A stretch of 64,000 nucleotides of DNA, taken from NCBI GenBank assembly GCA_964035795.1, contig OZ038322.1:8557345-8621344 (forward strand), written 5' to 3'. Numbering within the stretch: position 1 is the stretch's first letter; every line of letters begins with the position of its first letter. Shown in pieces: positions 29,901 to 49,118 of the stretch. The notes below the pieces were generated by a model. It saw nothing but the letters and a program-made list of their open reading frames with translations, searched no databases and was not told the origin of the DNA. This DNA is from Pterobdella sp. o SKG-2022 (lineage: Eukaryota > Annelida > Clitellata > Hirudinida > Piscicolidae). The position numbers and the translations under genes were made by a program.

Positions 29901-32012
29901 GTGAAAAAAAAAGGAGATAACTCTAAACTAGATGCCATAAAACAAATAATCACAAAAAAAAAATTAGAAAGTGGTTTGCAACAGAAAAAAATACAAAGAA
30001 TAAAATGGTTACAAAATTTAGATCTACACAATAAAACTTCTCAGAACTTCACAGACATTTGCAAAAACCCTCAAAGACACACACAAAAACATAAGAAAAA
30101 ACCACGAACATGCTCAACTAATCTCTCACAAAAAGAACATCGTTCAAAACCAAGACAGCGACTTTTACGCTACCCCCAACCACAACACGCCATAGATAAC
30201 GGTCATAAAAATCTACCCAACAAAAAATCTCTGACTAAGAATAAAAGATCATTTTACAAAATAAAACTTACAAAAACATATAAGGAACAAAATAGAAAGG
30301 AAAAAGAAAAGAAAAAGTTTGAAAATAATGAGAAAAATAACACAAAAAAACAATTACCCATTCATGTAAATCACCACCACTATCAACAACAACTGCGATT
30401 CCTGAAAGAAAATAGAGTCATAAAAGCAAAAAAGAAATATGCAATAAAAGGCAAAAAGAATGAAAAAAGATCAAAAAAACTTAATGGAGAAAATAAAAAA
30501 AAACACATGAGGCCCAAAAAGGTGAATGTCATTCAATATGAGGTCAGAAAAAATGGCAAATATCTAAATTACCGAGAAGAAAATGAGAAAATAAAACTTT
30601 TGAAAAAATATTCAAAAGAATATCGATCAAAACAACAACAAACGCCGAGGTTAAATCAAAGACTAGTACAAGAGTCCAAAAAAACTTCAAACAAACACCC
30701 AGAAACACACCCGGAGACACACCCAAAAACATATCTAGAGACACACACAAACAATCGACCTTACAGTGCCAGGCATAATAAAAATAAAAACCAAATGAAT
30801 TTTTTAGACTTTGAAAGTAATGAAAATAAAGGTAATAATTTCAAAAAGCATAAAAGAAGTAACGATGAAAAGGTTAAAGATTTATCTAATATAAAAAATT
30901 CAAATGGGTTAAAAATTGTAGATGATAGAAATATGCATAGAAAAAATAAGAAGGGCAAAACGATTGAAGACAATGGATCCCTTTATGATGAGTCTGAAGA
31001 TCCCGAAAATGAGAAAGTATTTGCTGGAGTTGAACAAGAAGAAGAAGAAGAAGAAGAAGAAGAAGACGAAGAAGAAGAAGACGATGATGAATACACATAT
31101 ATTTATAAATTAGTTGGTCAGACCTACGACTCTCCTCAAAAATTGAGACTGAACACAATCGAGCTGAAGGACACTGTGAAGAAAGGAAGCACAAGCAGCT
31201 ACACAAGGCAACGACCCAGAGACACAAGTGGCCATGAAACAAAGAGCAAGATATATAATGAAAGCCACGTCAAGAACCACATTAAAAAAGAATATATTTC
31301 ACACGTACATAGTGAGAGACATAACACGTCATTGAGTGAGGGAACTTTTGATATTAATGGTTACGCTCCTACAAATAGTGACGAAACCAAAACTATTCAT
31401 AAAAACAAAATTACAAAGCCTATTCCAGCCAGAGACCACACTATATATAACACAAATGATAACTTCAATAAATTTGGAAACAAAAACAATAGAGAAAATA
31501 AAAAACGTATAAAACACACGACAGTAGAAAACATTGGGCGAAGCTTTGAAAGTGGGACGCATAATAGCTTTGCACGCGACCACCTCACACGTCGCTACAA
31601 AAATGATCCCAACATTATTTTAACCCGCAAAAAAAGGCAATCACAACAACACCGAAGTATATCCCAGCCACCGATAAGAGTGCAGCCCGGCGATGTGCTG
31701 GGCATTTATTTCCCATACGAAAACCCTATCGCTTGGACTAGCATTCCATGTGCCTTAAACAAACACAGACATCTTTATGTCATTATTTCTCAAAATAACA
31801 AAGCTACCGCCACTAAAAACTATCCATCGAAGGATTTTTCCGGAAATTCATTTAAGCACAAAACTCGCAAAGAGGATGATGATACGCTGGGCTCCGGAGC
31901 TCTGCAAGAGGGTGATGTGCTAGAGTTCAAGAGAGGCAGTGGAGACTGTAGGCAATACTCACTCACTGCTCTCCTAGGTTGGAGACTGTTTGAAATGAGT
32001 TTTGATTTGTGA
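19314..32012 (+). CDS. Multi-exon gene, unrecognised, probably secreted; giant low-complexity exons
   Basis: Phase-consistent exons: 19314-20908, 23125-23248, 23707-23740 (34 bases), 25624-25758, 27529-28769 and 29398-32012 (stop at 32010). The 5' end is not found and no signal peptide was seen. Short exons and exon edges look like a folded beta-rich protein: GSVWLRFGSNKAQDW, then FLMSSLNFSQYCVLSDVQF, LDINTPGRIFHLDAFSP and CDGKDGYKNACGE. The last exon carries DTIVAWSYYAK..VYFQVWRPV, LVGQTY, RVQPGDVLGIYFPYENPI and GDCRQYSLTALL, a pattern I associate with a repeated extracellular domain in invertebrate proteins, recalled rather than searched. The interiors are hundreds of residues rich in Asn, Lys, Asp and Glu without stops. 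The exon joins, notably 25758 to 27529 (weak donor GAGAG|GTTTTT), need RNA support. Confidence 0.6.
20909..23124. other. Intron of the 19-32 kb gene
   Basis: AT-rich with no exon-like segment, tandem repeat or recognisable element. The other long introns of this gene, 23741-25623 and 25759-27528, are similar, except that the latter holds the fold-back element at 27006-27218. Confidence 0.5.
23707..23740 (+). CDS. 34-base microexon
   Basis: The acceptor TTCTACACAG and donor GGC|GTGAGT flank 34 bases. It enters in phase 1 and leaves in phase 2, exactly filling the phase gap between the exon ending at 23248 (phase 1) and the one starting at 25624 (needs phase 2). The joined reading is NTPGRIFHLDAFSPA. 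Without it the flanking exons are out of frame. Confidence 0.65.
27006..27218. mobile_element. Fold-back (palindromic) element, copy A
   Basis: The two halves are imperfect inverted repeats of about 90 bases. TTTTGTAACGAAAAACATCA on the left is mirrored by the reverse complement ending GATGTTTTTCGTTACAAAA on the right. Inside, ATTTTTAATACATTTATTGA is likewise mirrored, and the spacer contains GATAAGGCTTAACTTATCG. Copy B at 58391-58605 has the same arms and centre, so this is a dispersed family. No coding capacity; it resembles a non-autonomous fold-back element. The true terminus is not defined. Confidence 0.85.
27529..28769 (+). CDS. Giant acidic then Lys-rich exon of the 19-32 kb gene
   Basis: The frame starts with a moderately conserved-looking part (KISEPFFLQSINFDPYNIDT, then RCFDEAYNGG). 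It passes into a run of Asp/Glu/Asn of about 80 residues, then a Lys/Asn-rich basic region, a Gln run, and a folded-looking end (LTFKGSYYNVYLKVAQCPPL). The donor is ATGA|GTATGT, phase 1, matching the next exon. The start is uncertain: AG at 27528 (phase 2) fits a weak donor at 25758. Alternative acceptors lie at about 27605 (TTTCAG) and 27621 (TTCTTGCAG). An in-phase GT at 27707 and AG at 28642 bound a 936-base interior. Confidence 0.55.
29398..32012 (+). CDS. Terminal exon: beta-type domain split by charged insertions
   Basis: The acceptor ACTTCACAG opens a frame of 871 codons including the stop. Segments that look like successive strands of one domain lie at about 29460-29583 (IVAWSYYAK..FQVWRPV), 31110-31175 (YKLVGQTY..NTIELKD) and 31668-31790 (PIRVQPGDVLGIYFPYENPI..HLYVIIS), ending GDVLEFKRGSGDCRQYSLTA. 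Between them lie about 500 residues of Lys/Asn/Arg-rich sequence, ending in a Glu run encoded by GAA at 31036-31085, and then about 164 polar residues. A GT at 31176 and an AG at 31667 are both phase 0 and would cut out exactly 492 bases. No membrane segment follows, so the product would be soluble or secreted if the stop at 32010 is used. Confidence 0.6.
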
Positions 32013-33620
32013 TGCCATGAGTGTTTAATTTTATAATCATTTGAGTTTTAATCATTATTTGAGATGTTAAAGAAAGAAAATGAAACATTTATTTCATTGT
32101 ATTTTAGCTCAGAAAAAAATTCAAAAAAAAAACTGTGAAGAACAAAAGAATGTAATGTAATTTTGAAAAATTATATAAAACCCCTAAAGATTCTTGAGGC
32201 TTGTTTGAAGAAATAAGGATAATGGAAAGTTTTCATTAGATAACCCCATTATTCATTAACCTGATCAGAAAAGCAAACAGCAGCATCCAATTGAAATATG
32301 TATCTAATTGAATTAATGGTTTTGCCAAGTCGATCAAATGTTTGATGGAAGCTGAGGTAATATCAAAATAATTGAAAGTATACAAAAATTTAAAACCCTA
32401 TTTGCCTACCGTTATATTTTTATCGATTCCAAGCCAAACTGTTGTGTAGATTAATGTGCTCACACCTACTCAACGTTGAGAAATATAACGGATTAAAGTT
32501 GCTTTATTCTTGTGATAATTAAGAAAAACACAAAAAAAGAAACCATAAAAACTATTAGAAATTATCAGCGGTTTTGAAAATTATTCATAATTATAATGAA
32601 TAGTAAAATTAGCTCTGCTGTTTGCCATGTTTTTTCTTTTAAAAAAAGGTCATGAATTTTAAAAAGAATCACCGAAAAAAAGATTTCAATTTTATGTTAA
32701 TAAAAAATTTTGGCAAACATTTTTGATAAAGAAAAATGTATTTTTTTTAAGTAAAACCTTGAAATATATTTTTGTGCTTCTTTTCCATAACTTCCATCAA
32801 AACAGTCAACTGGAAATTGCATTCGAATTTATTAATTAAGTTATTGCGAGTATTTGTTTTTGAGCCCGGAATCTCTCTTTAGAACTCTAAATATTTATTG
32901 CTCAAGTTTGAGCAGCAATAACTTTTAAAACTTCTATTTTGAGTCCGGTTTTAGCTGAAACTATTTCTAAAAAAAATATCTTTGCCGAATAGAAAGTTTG
33001 AAAAACAAAAGTGATAAAATTTTATAATTGAATAAAAATAAACACTTTATTAAAATCTATTTGAAAACACAATTAACATTTATGAAATCATGTCGTAACC
33101 ACTGCATTAATGTCCCATTCGCACCGTGTTATCTGTGCACTAAAATTACCAGACTATTATTCAATATGAAATGCTAAAAACACTTTTAGATTGAACACAA
33201 TGGTATGGGAGGCAAAAGCTTTAAGCTTTGCAATAAAAGCCACGCGACAATTCCACCTTGTTTTAACACCAATGACGCTACATCAATAATTAGTCATCAA
33301 AAAAACCATAACTATTAACATATGAAAAATAAAAAAATATTTAAAAAAATATTCCAAAATTTTTTAAAAGTAGACCCAGAGACATAATTATGGCCAAACA
33401 CTGAAAGCCCATTTGATTGTTCGAAAACTGGAATTAATAAAAAAAAATAAGACACGGCAAAATAAACATTTGAAAAAGCCGGTATTACGAGCAACAATTC
33501 AACATCTGCGCAACATATTGCCCCACAAAGCTTTTAGAATTTTTCCAAATTATTTCAAAGTTTTTTTGTCCAATTCATTTTTTATCATTGGTTTTTTTGT
33601 AAAGAACTTTAAATCTTCAG
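32013..33620. other. Non-coding stretch after the 19-32 kb gene
   Basis: The 3' UTR presumably lies here, but no clear AATAAA is close to the stop at 32010. An AATAAG is at about 32208 and an AATAAA is at about 33041. No other structure was seen. Confidence 0.45.
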
Positions 33621-33717
33621 CTCTTAAATGAACGAAACCCTCAACGAATGCTTTCTGAAGGACTGGGATACACACGTGTGTTTGAAGAATGGCTTGGAAG
33701 ATGATGTGTATGGAAAT
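33621..33717 (+). CDS. Candidate exon with two open frames
   Basis: A good acceptor (AAATCTTCAG) is followed by a segment with unusually protein-like composition in two frames. Frame 1 from the acceptor reads LLNERNPQRMLSEGLGYTRV and then FEEWLGR before a stop at 33702. Another frame starts at ATG 33628 (MNETLNECFLKDWDTHVCLK) and reaches a donor, AAT|GTACTG, at 33718. It might be an internal exon or a first coding exon of a gene I could not extend. Neither frame is recognised. Confidence 0.3.
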
Positions 33718-36700
33718 GTACTGGAAATTTTAAGTCTTGCTTATTTATTTATTTATAAGAACTTCAGTTATTCAATTGATATATGCTTGAAAATCTAACA
33801 TTTCATAATTTTCATTGTCTTAGAAAGAATATTGGATTAGAAGTTATTTATAAATAATTCGAAGTTCCAGTATTTTTAAAATCAATTTTTTCGAATTAAG
33901 TTGACATCTTTTTGAAATGTCTTTACATAAAAATATATTTTTTAAACTTGCAATTGAAAGTATTTTGAGCCGTAATCAATGAAAACAATCGCAAAACACT
34001 TAATCACGAGAATTTATTGTTGCTCAAAAACCGGTCTCATGAAACCTTTAAAACTTTTAAATCTCCACACAAAATGACATCAAAATTATCTCTTTTCGAG
34101 CAAATTAGTTAGCAAAGAATCCTTGATAAACGCTTTGCGCAGAAACAAACAGCGAAAGAGCAAGTCATATTCTCCATTTATATCTCGTGCTCTTTTATTC
34201 CCGAATAATCCTCGCATTAGTTTTTTCACATTTTTTCATCAATTTATCAGTTCATCTGTCCCTTCATTCATTTATTCCATCTTGTATATGTGTTATAAAT
34301 TATATACATTTAAATCGCTCCAACATCTTGGTATAAAACTACATGCCAAAAGAATGTTTTTTTTCTATCAGTAACCTTTGTAAACCCTTGTTGTTGTCTT
34401 TCATTTATCTTTTGTTTATCCATCCATTGCTCATACTCGTTAGCCGTAGCATCACTTTAACCTTTATTCTTTCATTCGAGTTTTTCTAATCTTTTAGCCA
34501 TTTTTTACACTGTCGTGATAGTTCAGGTTTTGAGAATAAATTTTGTTTAAGTATTAAAGGTAAAAAGTCAATTGAAGAAAAAAGTGTCGTGAATGTGGAA
34601 AATAAGATTAAGTGCATTCAAAAAGTTAAAATACAATTTAAAATGCACAGAGAAATGGTTCATGAAAACTCTAAGACGGTAGAAAATTTTTAAAGTTTTG
34701 AATACAAAATGAAAGAATTTTTCCTCCAGAGTTTAAAAAAATTATAGTTTTGGTGTTAGTTGTAGAGAAAATAATAAATTTAAAAAGTTTTCTTGAAAAG
34801 AAACAAGATTATTGAAAAAAATGAGTTATTATTTTTACATCTGGAATTTTAAAATTAAAAAAGCGTAATTGCGATTAAGCGCCATAACTAAAAACTATTG
34901 CATGAATTATCAGCTTTCATTCCATAAGTAAAAATGAATTTTAATGGTTAAATTTCAACTAAATTCGCCAAGAAATGGTTTTATCGCACACTTCTGCTGT
35001 TATGTTTGCAGGTTCTCTGCATGGTCGAGCAGGGTAAAAATGCCGTTCAAAATGTTTTTTATTGAAGAAAACTACAAAATATTAAAGTTTAAAATCAGAT
35101 AAATTTGTGACAAGCGGTATTAATGATATCTTTGTGATCGGGTCTATATCCCTTGAAGTTTACAAAAAAGATCTTTAACAAGATCTCTTAAATTTGAAAA
35201 CTTATTATTTGAAACTTTATTTGAACTGAAATAAAGATTTTTAGCGATAAAATTAATTTATAAAGAAGCAGAAACGTCAATTTTTAATATAAAAATTTTG
35301 TTTATCAGATAAAAATAAGTTCGCTAAAGTGATTTTATAAAATTTATGATAATTTTAAACTTTTAGTTAAAGCTCTTAACTATATAAAATAACTTCTATA
35401 AATGTTATTTATGTTAGTTTGGCATGAACTTCAGTTTTTGAAGCTAAAATATTATTTATAGTACCACTTGGACCTAAAAATTATCTTCCTATTTAGTCAC
35501 AATGCAAGCGAGTCATTATAAACATAAAATAAAACCATTGCAGATTTGAAATATCAAATTATATTATGAAGGTCTTTTTAAGGTTTTTACGTAATGTTGC
35601 TTTTCAAACATTCGTCTTGCGAGCGTTAAAAGTTCAAAAAACCAGCTCAGCTTCGATCCACGTAGGTTTTCTTCATGAAATTGAAATAACTTTTTATTGC
35701 TAATCATGCAACCAACAAAAACTCAAAGGGAAGTTGTCCACACCTTTTTACAAATTTAGATTGGCATGCCATTTTAAAATGTCGTCTTTTATGTTTCGCA
35801 ACATTTTCAAATCTCTCAAAGCGATGTGTTTATCTAATGGATCATCTCGCTTACACAAAATGTCTCATCTTCATGACTTACTTACTAATTCATGCGAGAA
35901 ATATACAGCTGTACACAATTCAGGCATGTTTTGAAAGCGTTCAAAACAATCAACCTCCATTAAAACTTGGTAATAATGAATTACTAAGTCAACAATCAAA
36001 TCTTGGCAGGTATCTGTTTCCACGTAGCACCATTTTGAGTACCCCTATCAAAAACTTATAAAAATAATTTCATAAAAACAATGAAACTAATGAGATAACA
36101 CCATGGAGAGTCCATTGAATGATTTATAAATAATAAATGGGCATACACAAAGTAATACTGCAAGTGCGAACAAATAATATTGCATTAAGCAAGGAAGATT
36201 TGAGTGTCGATAGTTTTTCGGTTGTTTCGAGGCGTGCTGCACAAATTGAAGCTTTTGGCAGACTTCTTTAAATTTTTTTGGTGCTTTTAACCATGCTGTG
36301 CTATGAATTAATATATATTATACTGGGATTAGTAGTAAACGTTTCACTTTTGAACCTTTAATACTTTTAGTTTTATGTATATTTCCAATTAAACTCTAAC
36401 GATAAACAAATACCTCAAAAGCAAAGAGCAAAAATGACATTATATACAGATTGGAAAAGTTAAAATTGCCATCATTGTTATTACAAAGCTTTTATTCCAT
36501 GCTCCAGTGCGTAACTTTCTTTAAAAAAATGTGAAAATAACAACTGCGCAAAATGATGTAGAATAGACTAAATAACAGACTTTTATGAAATTGAACACCA
36601 TTCTTTAAAATGAAGTTTATGTTAGTTTCCATACAGCTACTGTAAAATTTTTTTGCTGTATTTAAATCGCATTATTTTTGTTCTAAGAAAATTCATTTTT

Positions 36701-38207
36701 CGTTTTTTATTTTATTGTGACATATTTAAAATTATTTTTATGGAGCATTTGACATTCTTTATATAGTTATCGAATAATTTATATTGATGAAATGTTATTT
36801 CCTTAAAGAAAAAGCCGTAAAAAACCATGGAAATTTATAAGTTAGTTGAACAAAAATTACATTTTTGATTAACATCCACGCTACACATTTATTGCTTTGT
36901 TAATTCAATTTTAAAAATTCAATTATTTGTGAAATCTTTCCACAAAATGACTGTTTCAAGAGCTTTTTAAAAATGTATGGTCTCAACTCTTAAACGTTCA
37001 AAAGTTATTCAAATTCTCTTCACAAAACTCAACTTAATCAAATCAACTTTTTGAGCTTAAAACATGGTTTATTTTTGAATCCTACTCTGCCCATGTCTAA
37101 AAGTGGTGCCATGGCCAGATCGGCCATTATCTATGCCCGCTAATAACGTTAATATATATTAAAATATATTTTATTTGAGGAAAAACATATAAAAAAATGT
37201 TGAAAGGCTTTATGTTGAATGTCATTTTTGCATTAGTTTCATTAGACGTTTGATGATAAAAGTTTTTTACAAAGATTAATTTGACCACAAAATTTAAAAA
37301 CCTTTTGAAAAAAAGATAAATTTTTAAATTTAAATCTCAAAAATTATATAAAAATTGCACATGACCTTTTTTAAATTTTGTGAAAAATTATATGATTTTG
37401 ATGTCAAGAGAAGTCTCTATTATAAAAATTTTGAACCAAAATTTTATTATATCATCCTACTTTTGTTATTTAATTTTTGAATTTATATACTTTTCCAAAA
37501 GCTTTTCCATATAGAAAAATCACTTGAATTTTTTCTAAACAAGCTTCAGTCCTAAAACCGTTTTGTCACGGAAATATTTTTGAGAAATAATTTCATTCTT
37601 AAGAACACTCGCAAGCTGATTCAAAATAATTGCTTGATGCAATTTTATAATAAAAAACTCTTATTGAATTTGTGAGGTTTGAAAAAACTTTTTCAAAGTT
37701 TTATAATGAATCATATGAATATTTGCAAATGGAAGTGAAAACATTAATTTTGAGATGAATATTACATTACTTTCGTAGTTTTTGGTGGTTTCGATACTCA
37801 AAAACAACGTTTGAATTGCATAAAGTCACTTATATTTACCTTGATTCATACAACTTCCACCCTATCTACTTAAATAACACAAGCAATAATAAACAAATAT
37901 TAAAGACAAAAAGAATAAAAAAAGCTTTTTGATTGTAACTCATCCAACCATTCAAACAATAAACTTTAAAAATCTTGCATACAAATAAATAACATACCCG
38001 CTAGTCTTTTAAGCCGCAGAACATGTGATAAAAAAGATTCAATTTTAGTTGATATAATTTCTCAAAAGTCATAATTCACAATACATTTTTCATAGTTCTA
38101 AAAATATTCAAAAACTATGTTTTCATATGATCTTCGGATTACATTTTGCTGCATCATTTTTCACAGCAGTGTTCAATGCTTACTGAGACTACAACAAAAC
38201 CCTAACA
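33718..38207. other. Non-coding AT-rich stretch
   Basis: ORFs of 66-83 codons at 34123-34374, 35734-35934 and 35837-36061 (+) lack splice context and have chance-like composition. No repeat or RNA gene was recognised. Confidence 0.5.
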
Positions 38208-38208
38208 G

Positions 38209-38501
38209 GAGATCGACCCGAGTCAAAGATGCTTGAAATGTGGGATTGCCCATCAAAATCCAAACGAAAAAATTCTCAAAAAAATCATCTTAACAACCGA
38301 AAAACTTCAAATAAAGTTAAAAAAATGCTGAAAAAAGCAAATTCAGATCTTTTTGTATTTTTCCCTTCACTAACATCCTCATCGTCCTCTTCTTCATCTT
38401 TGTTGTTGTTATTGAAATTTATGTTTGTTATCTTGGGCGTGTTGTTGTTGATGTTGCTAGCGGTGGGAGTATTGTCTTATTTGTATGCCATCAACAAATG
38501 A
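38209..38501 (+). CDS. Small exon or ORF with a C-terminal membrane anchor
   Basis: After a good acceptor (AACCCTAACAG) the frame reads GDRPESKMLEMWDCPSKSKR, a basic Lys/Asn stretch, a Ser run, then about 24 hydrophobic residues (KFMFVILGVLLLMLLAVGVL) and a seven-residue end before TGA at 38499. An ATG at 38229 could also start a free-standing protein of 90 residues. The layout fits a tail-anchored or terminal membrane exon. It lies 0.6 kb from the CDC14 stop, convergent with that gene. It could be the last exon of an upstream plus-strand gene, but no join could be shown. The Ser run (TCATCGTCCTCTTC type) is low complexity. Confidence 0.4.
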
Positions 38502-39103
38502 TTATCAATAAACCACTGTATACGCTAACAATTGATTTGAAGATTTTTTTTAGTTATGCCGTTACGATATCTATTTTAAAATTAAATAGTTTTTTTTGCA
38601 TTGTTAATATGTTTTATTTTCACTTATAAATATAGTTTAGAGTTGAAGTAATTGTTCCATCATTTAATTATTCATGATAATTTAAAACTACTAAAATGCG
38701 AATAAATTAATCATTGGTTTTTAAAAACCTAATTATCTTTTATGGATGTCGCAAATGTGGAATAGCCAAAACAGAAATTAAAATATTTCAATCAAAAACT
38801 ATTGGGTCTCTGAAAATTTTATTTAGTCATTCATAATTCACCACTTGGCACATTGTTCTGAAAGATTATTGAAGTTTTTTATCATTCAACTCAATTGGGT
38901 ATTTTCGATATCAATTCATTATAGAAATATTTGTCCATTCAAACTACGAAGCACTGAAGAATATTTTTATTGCTAGGGTTGTAAATATCCCAAAATTGTC
39001 AATCTATCAAATTGATTTTCACAAATCATTTATTCAATTCTCACTCGAACGAACAGTCATTTTGAAAAGACTTAATGAAAATCTTGCTCTCTAATCCAAA
39101 TCG
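38502..39103. other. Intergenic, between convergent ORF and CDC14
   Basis: No gene seen; the 3' UTRs of the two convergent units would lie here. Confidence 0.5.
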
Positions 39104-47982
<8,879 letters not shown>

Positions 47983-49118
47983 CTGAAATTTATCAACGTT
48001 TTGTGTCTTCTTTTCACAGATACATGTCATTAATAGTTTCAATGAGAATATAAATAACTTATTTATTTTTCGAAAATATATTAGTTCATATATTGGAAAA
48101 GTAATATAGTATTTTACTGGTTTAACATAAAGATAAAGTGCAGTGAAAAGAGCCTGAAAGCATATTCACAACAAACTAGCACAAGGTTTTCAATTAACAC
48201 ACTAATCTCTTGATAGAATGAGATTTGCTTACAAAAAGTTATGTAATAGGTAGTTTCAATGAAAACTAGTCTTTTTCTCCTAAAATGGTTCTAAGATGAA
48301 AGCTTCAAGCCAAGAATTAATTAATCAAATTATTCAACATAATTTTTTGATTATCATTAAAAAGCTTTTACCTTTATAAAATACAATTTTAAAGGTTTTC
48401 GTACTCAATCTTTAGCAAGACTTTAATCATTATCAAAAAATTAACAAAATCGTTTTAGAACTTGATAGTGTGAAACATAAATGAAATAATGAAACAACAG
48501 AATATAAAAAAAATTTTAATTTTATACAATTTATCCATAAAAGATCTTGTATTTATTGAATATTAATAGGTTAGCGATAAAAAACCTTTGATAATTTCAC
48601 ATGCTTTGTCCAGTGGGTTATCTTGATTCATATTTTAAATTATATGGCGGTTTGTACATCTGTCTTTAATTTCATTTCTTTGAAATAAATCCAAAAAAAT
48701 ATGACTGATTATTTGCTTCAATGATGTTGTTTTTGATGTTACTGATTTCAAGTTGTTATTCATTAAGATGGGGTATCTTATTTTTTGAAAAGTTTAATAT
48801 GCTGTTTTTGTTTTCACTTATAATTAATGACGTTTGCATGTGAATTTAAATTTTTTTAATTTTTTAAACAATTGATTAATGAATAAATTTCTTTATTTTG
48901 ACTTTTGATAAGTGGTTTTTGAAATTAAATTTGATATAAATAAATTTTAGCTGTTTTTGCCATCAGGTGTTCGACTGAAAAGTTCACTTCAATAAAAATT
49001 TTTGAATTCTCATGTGACAATCTCACATCTTCTAAAGATTTTTCACAATTTCGATCTAATTATGAAAAAACTCTAGTTAGAATTGTTTTATATGTAAGTT
49101 TAACCCTTTTATTTTAAA
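47983..49118. promoter_or_regulatory. Divergent interval between CDC14 and SLC49A3
   Basis: The first CDC14 coding exon should lie near here on the minus strand but I could not identify it. The interval presumably also contains the promoters of both divergent genes. It is AT-rich; no TATA or initiator can be assigned with confidence. Confidence 0.35.

Noticed and set aside
30761..31242. Leu-rich minus-strand frames
   Set aside because: Complement of the Glu/Lys-rich coding exon.
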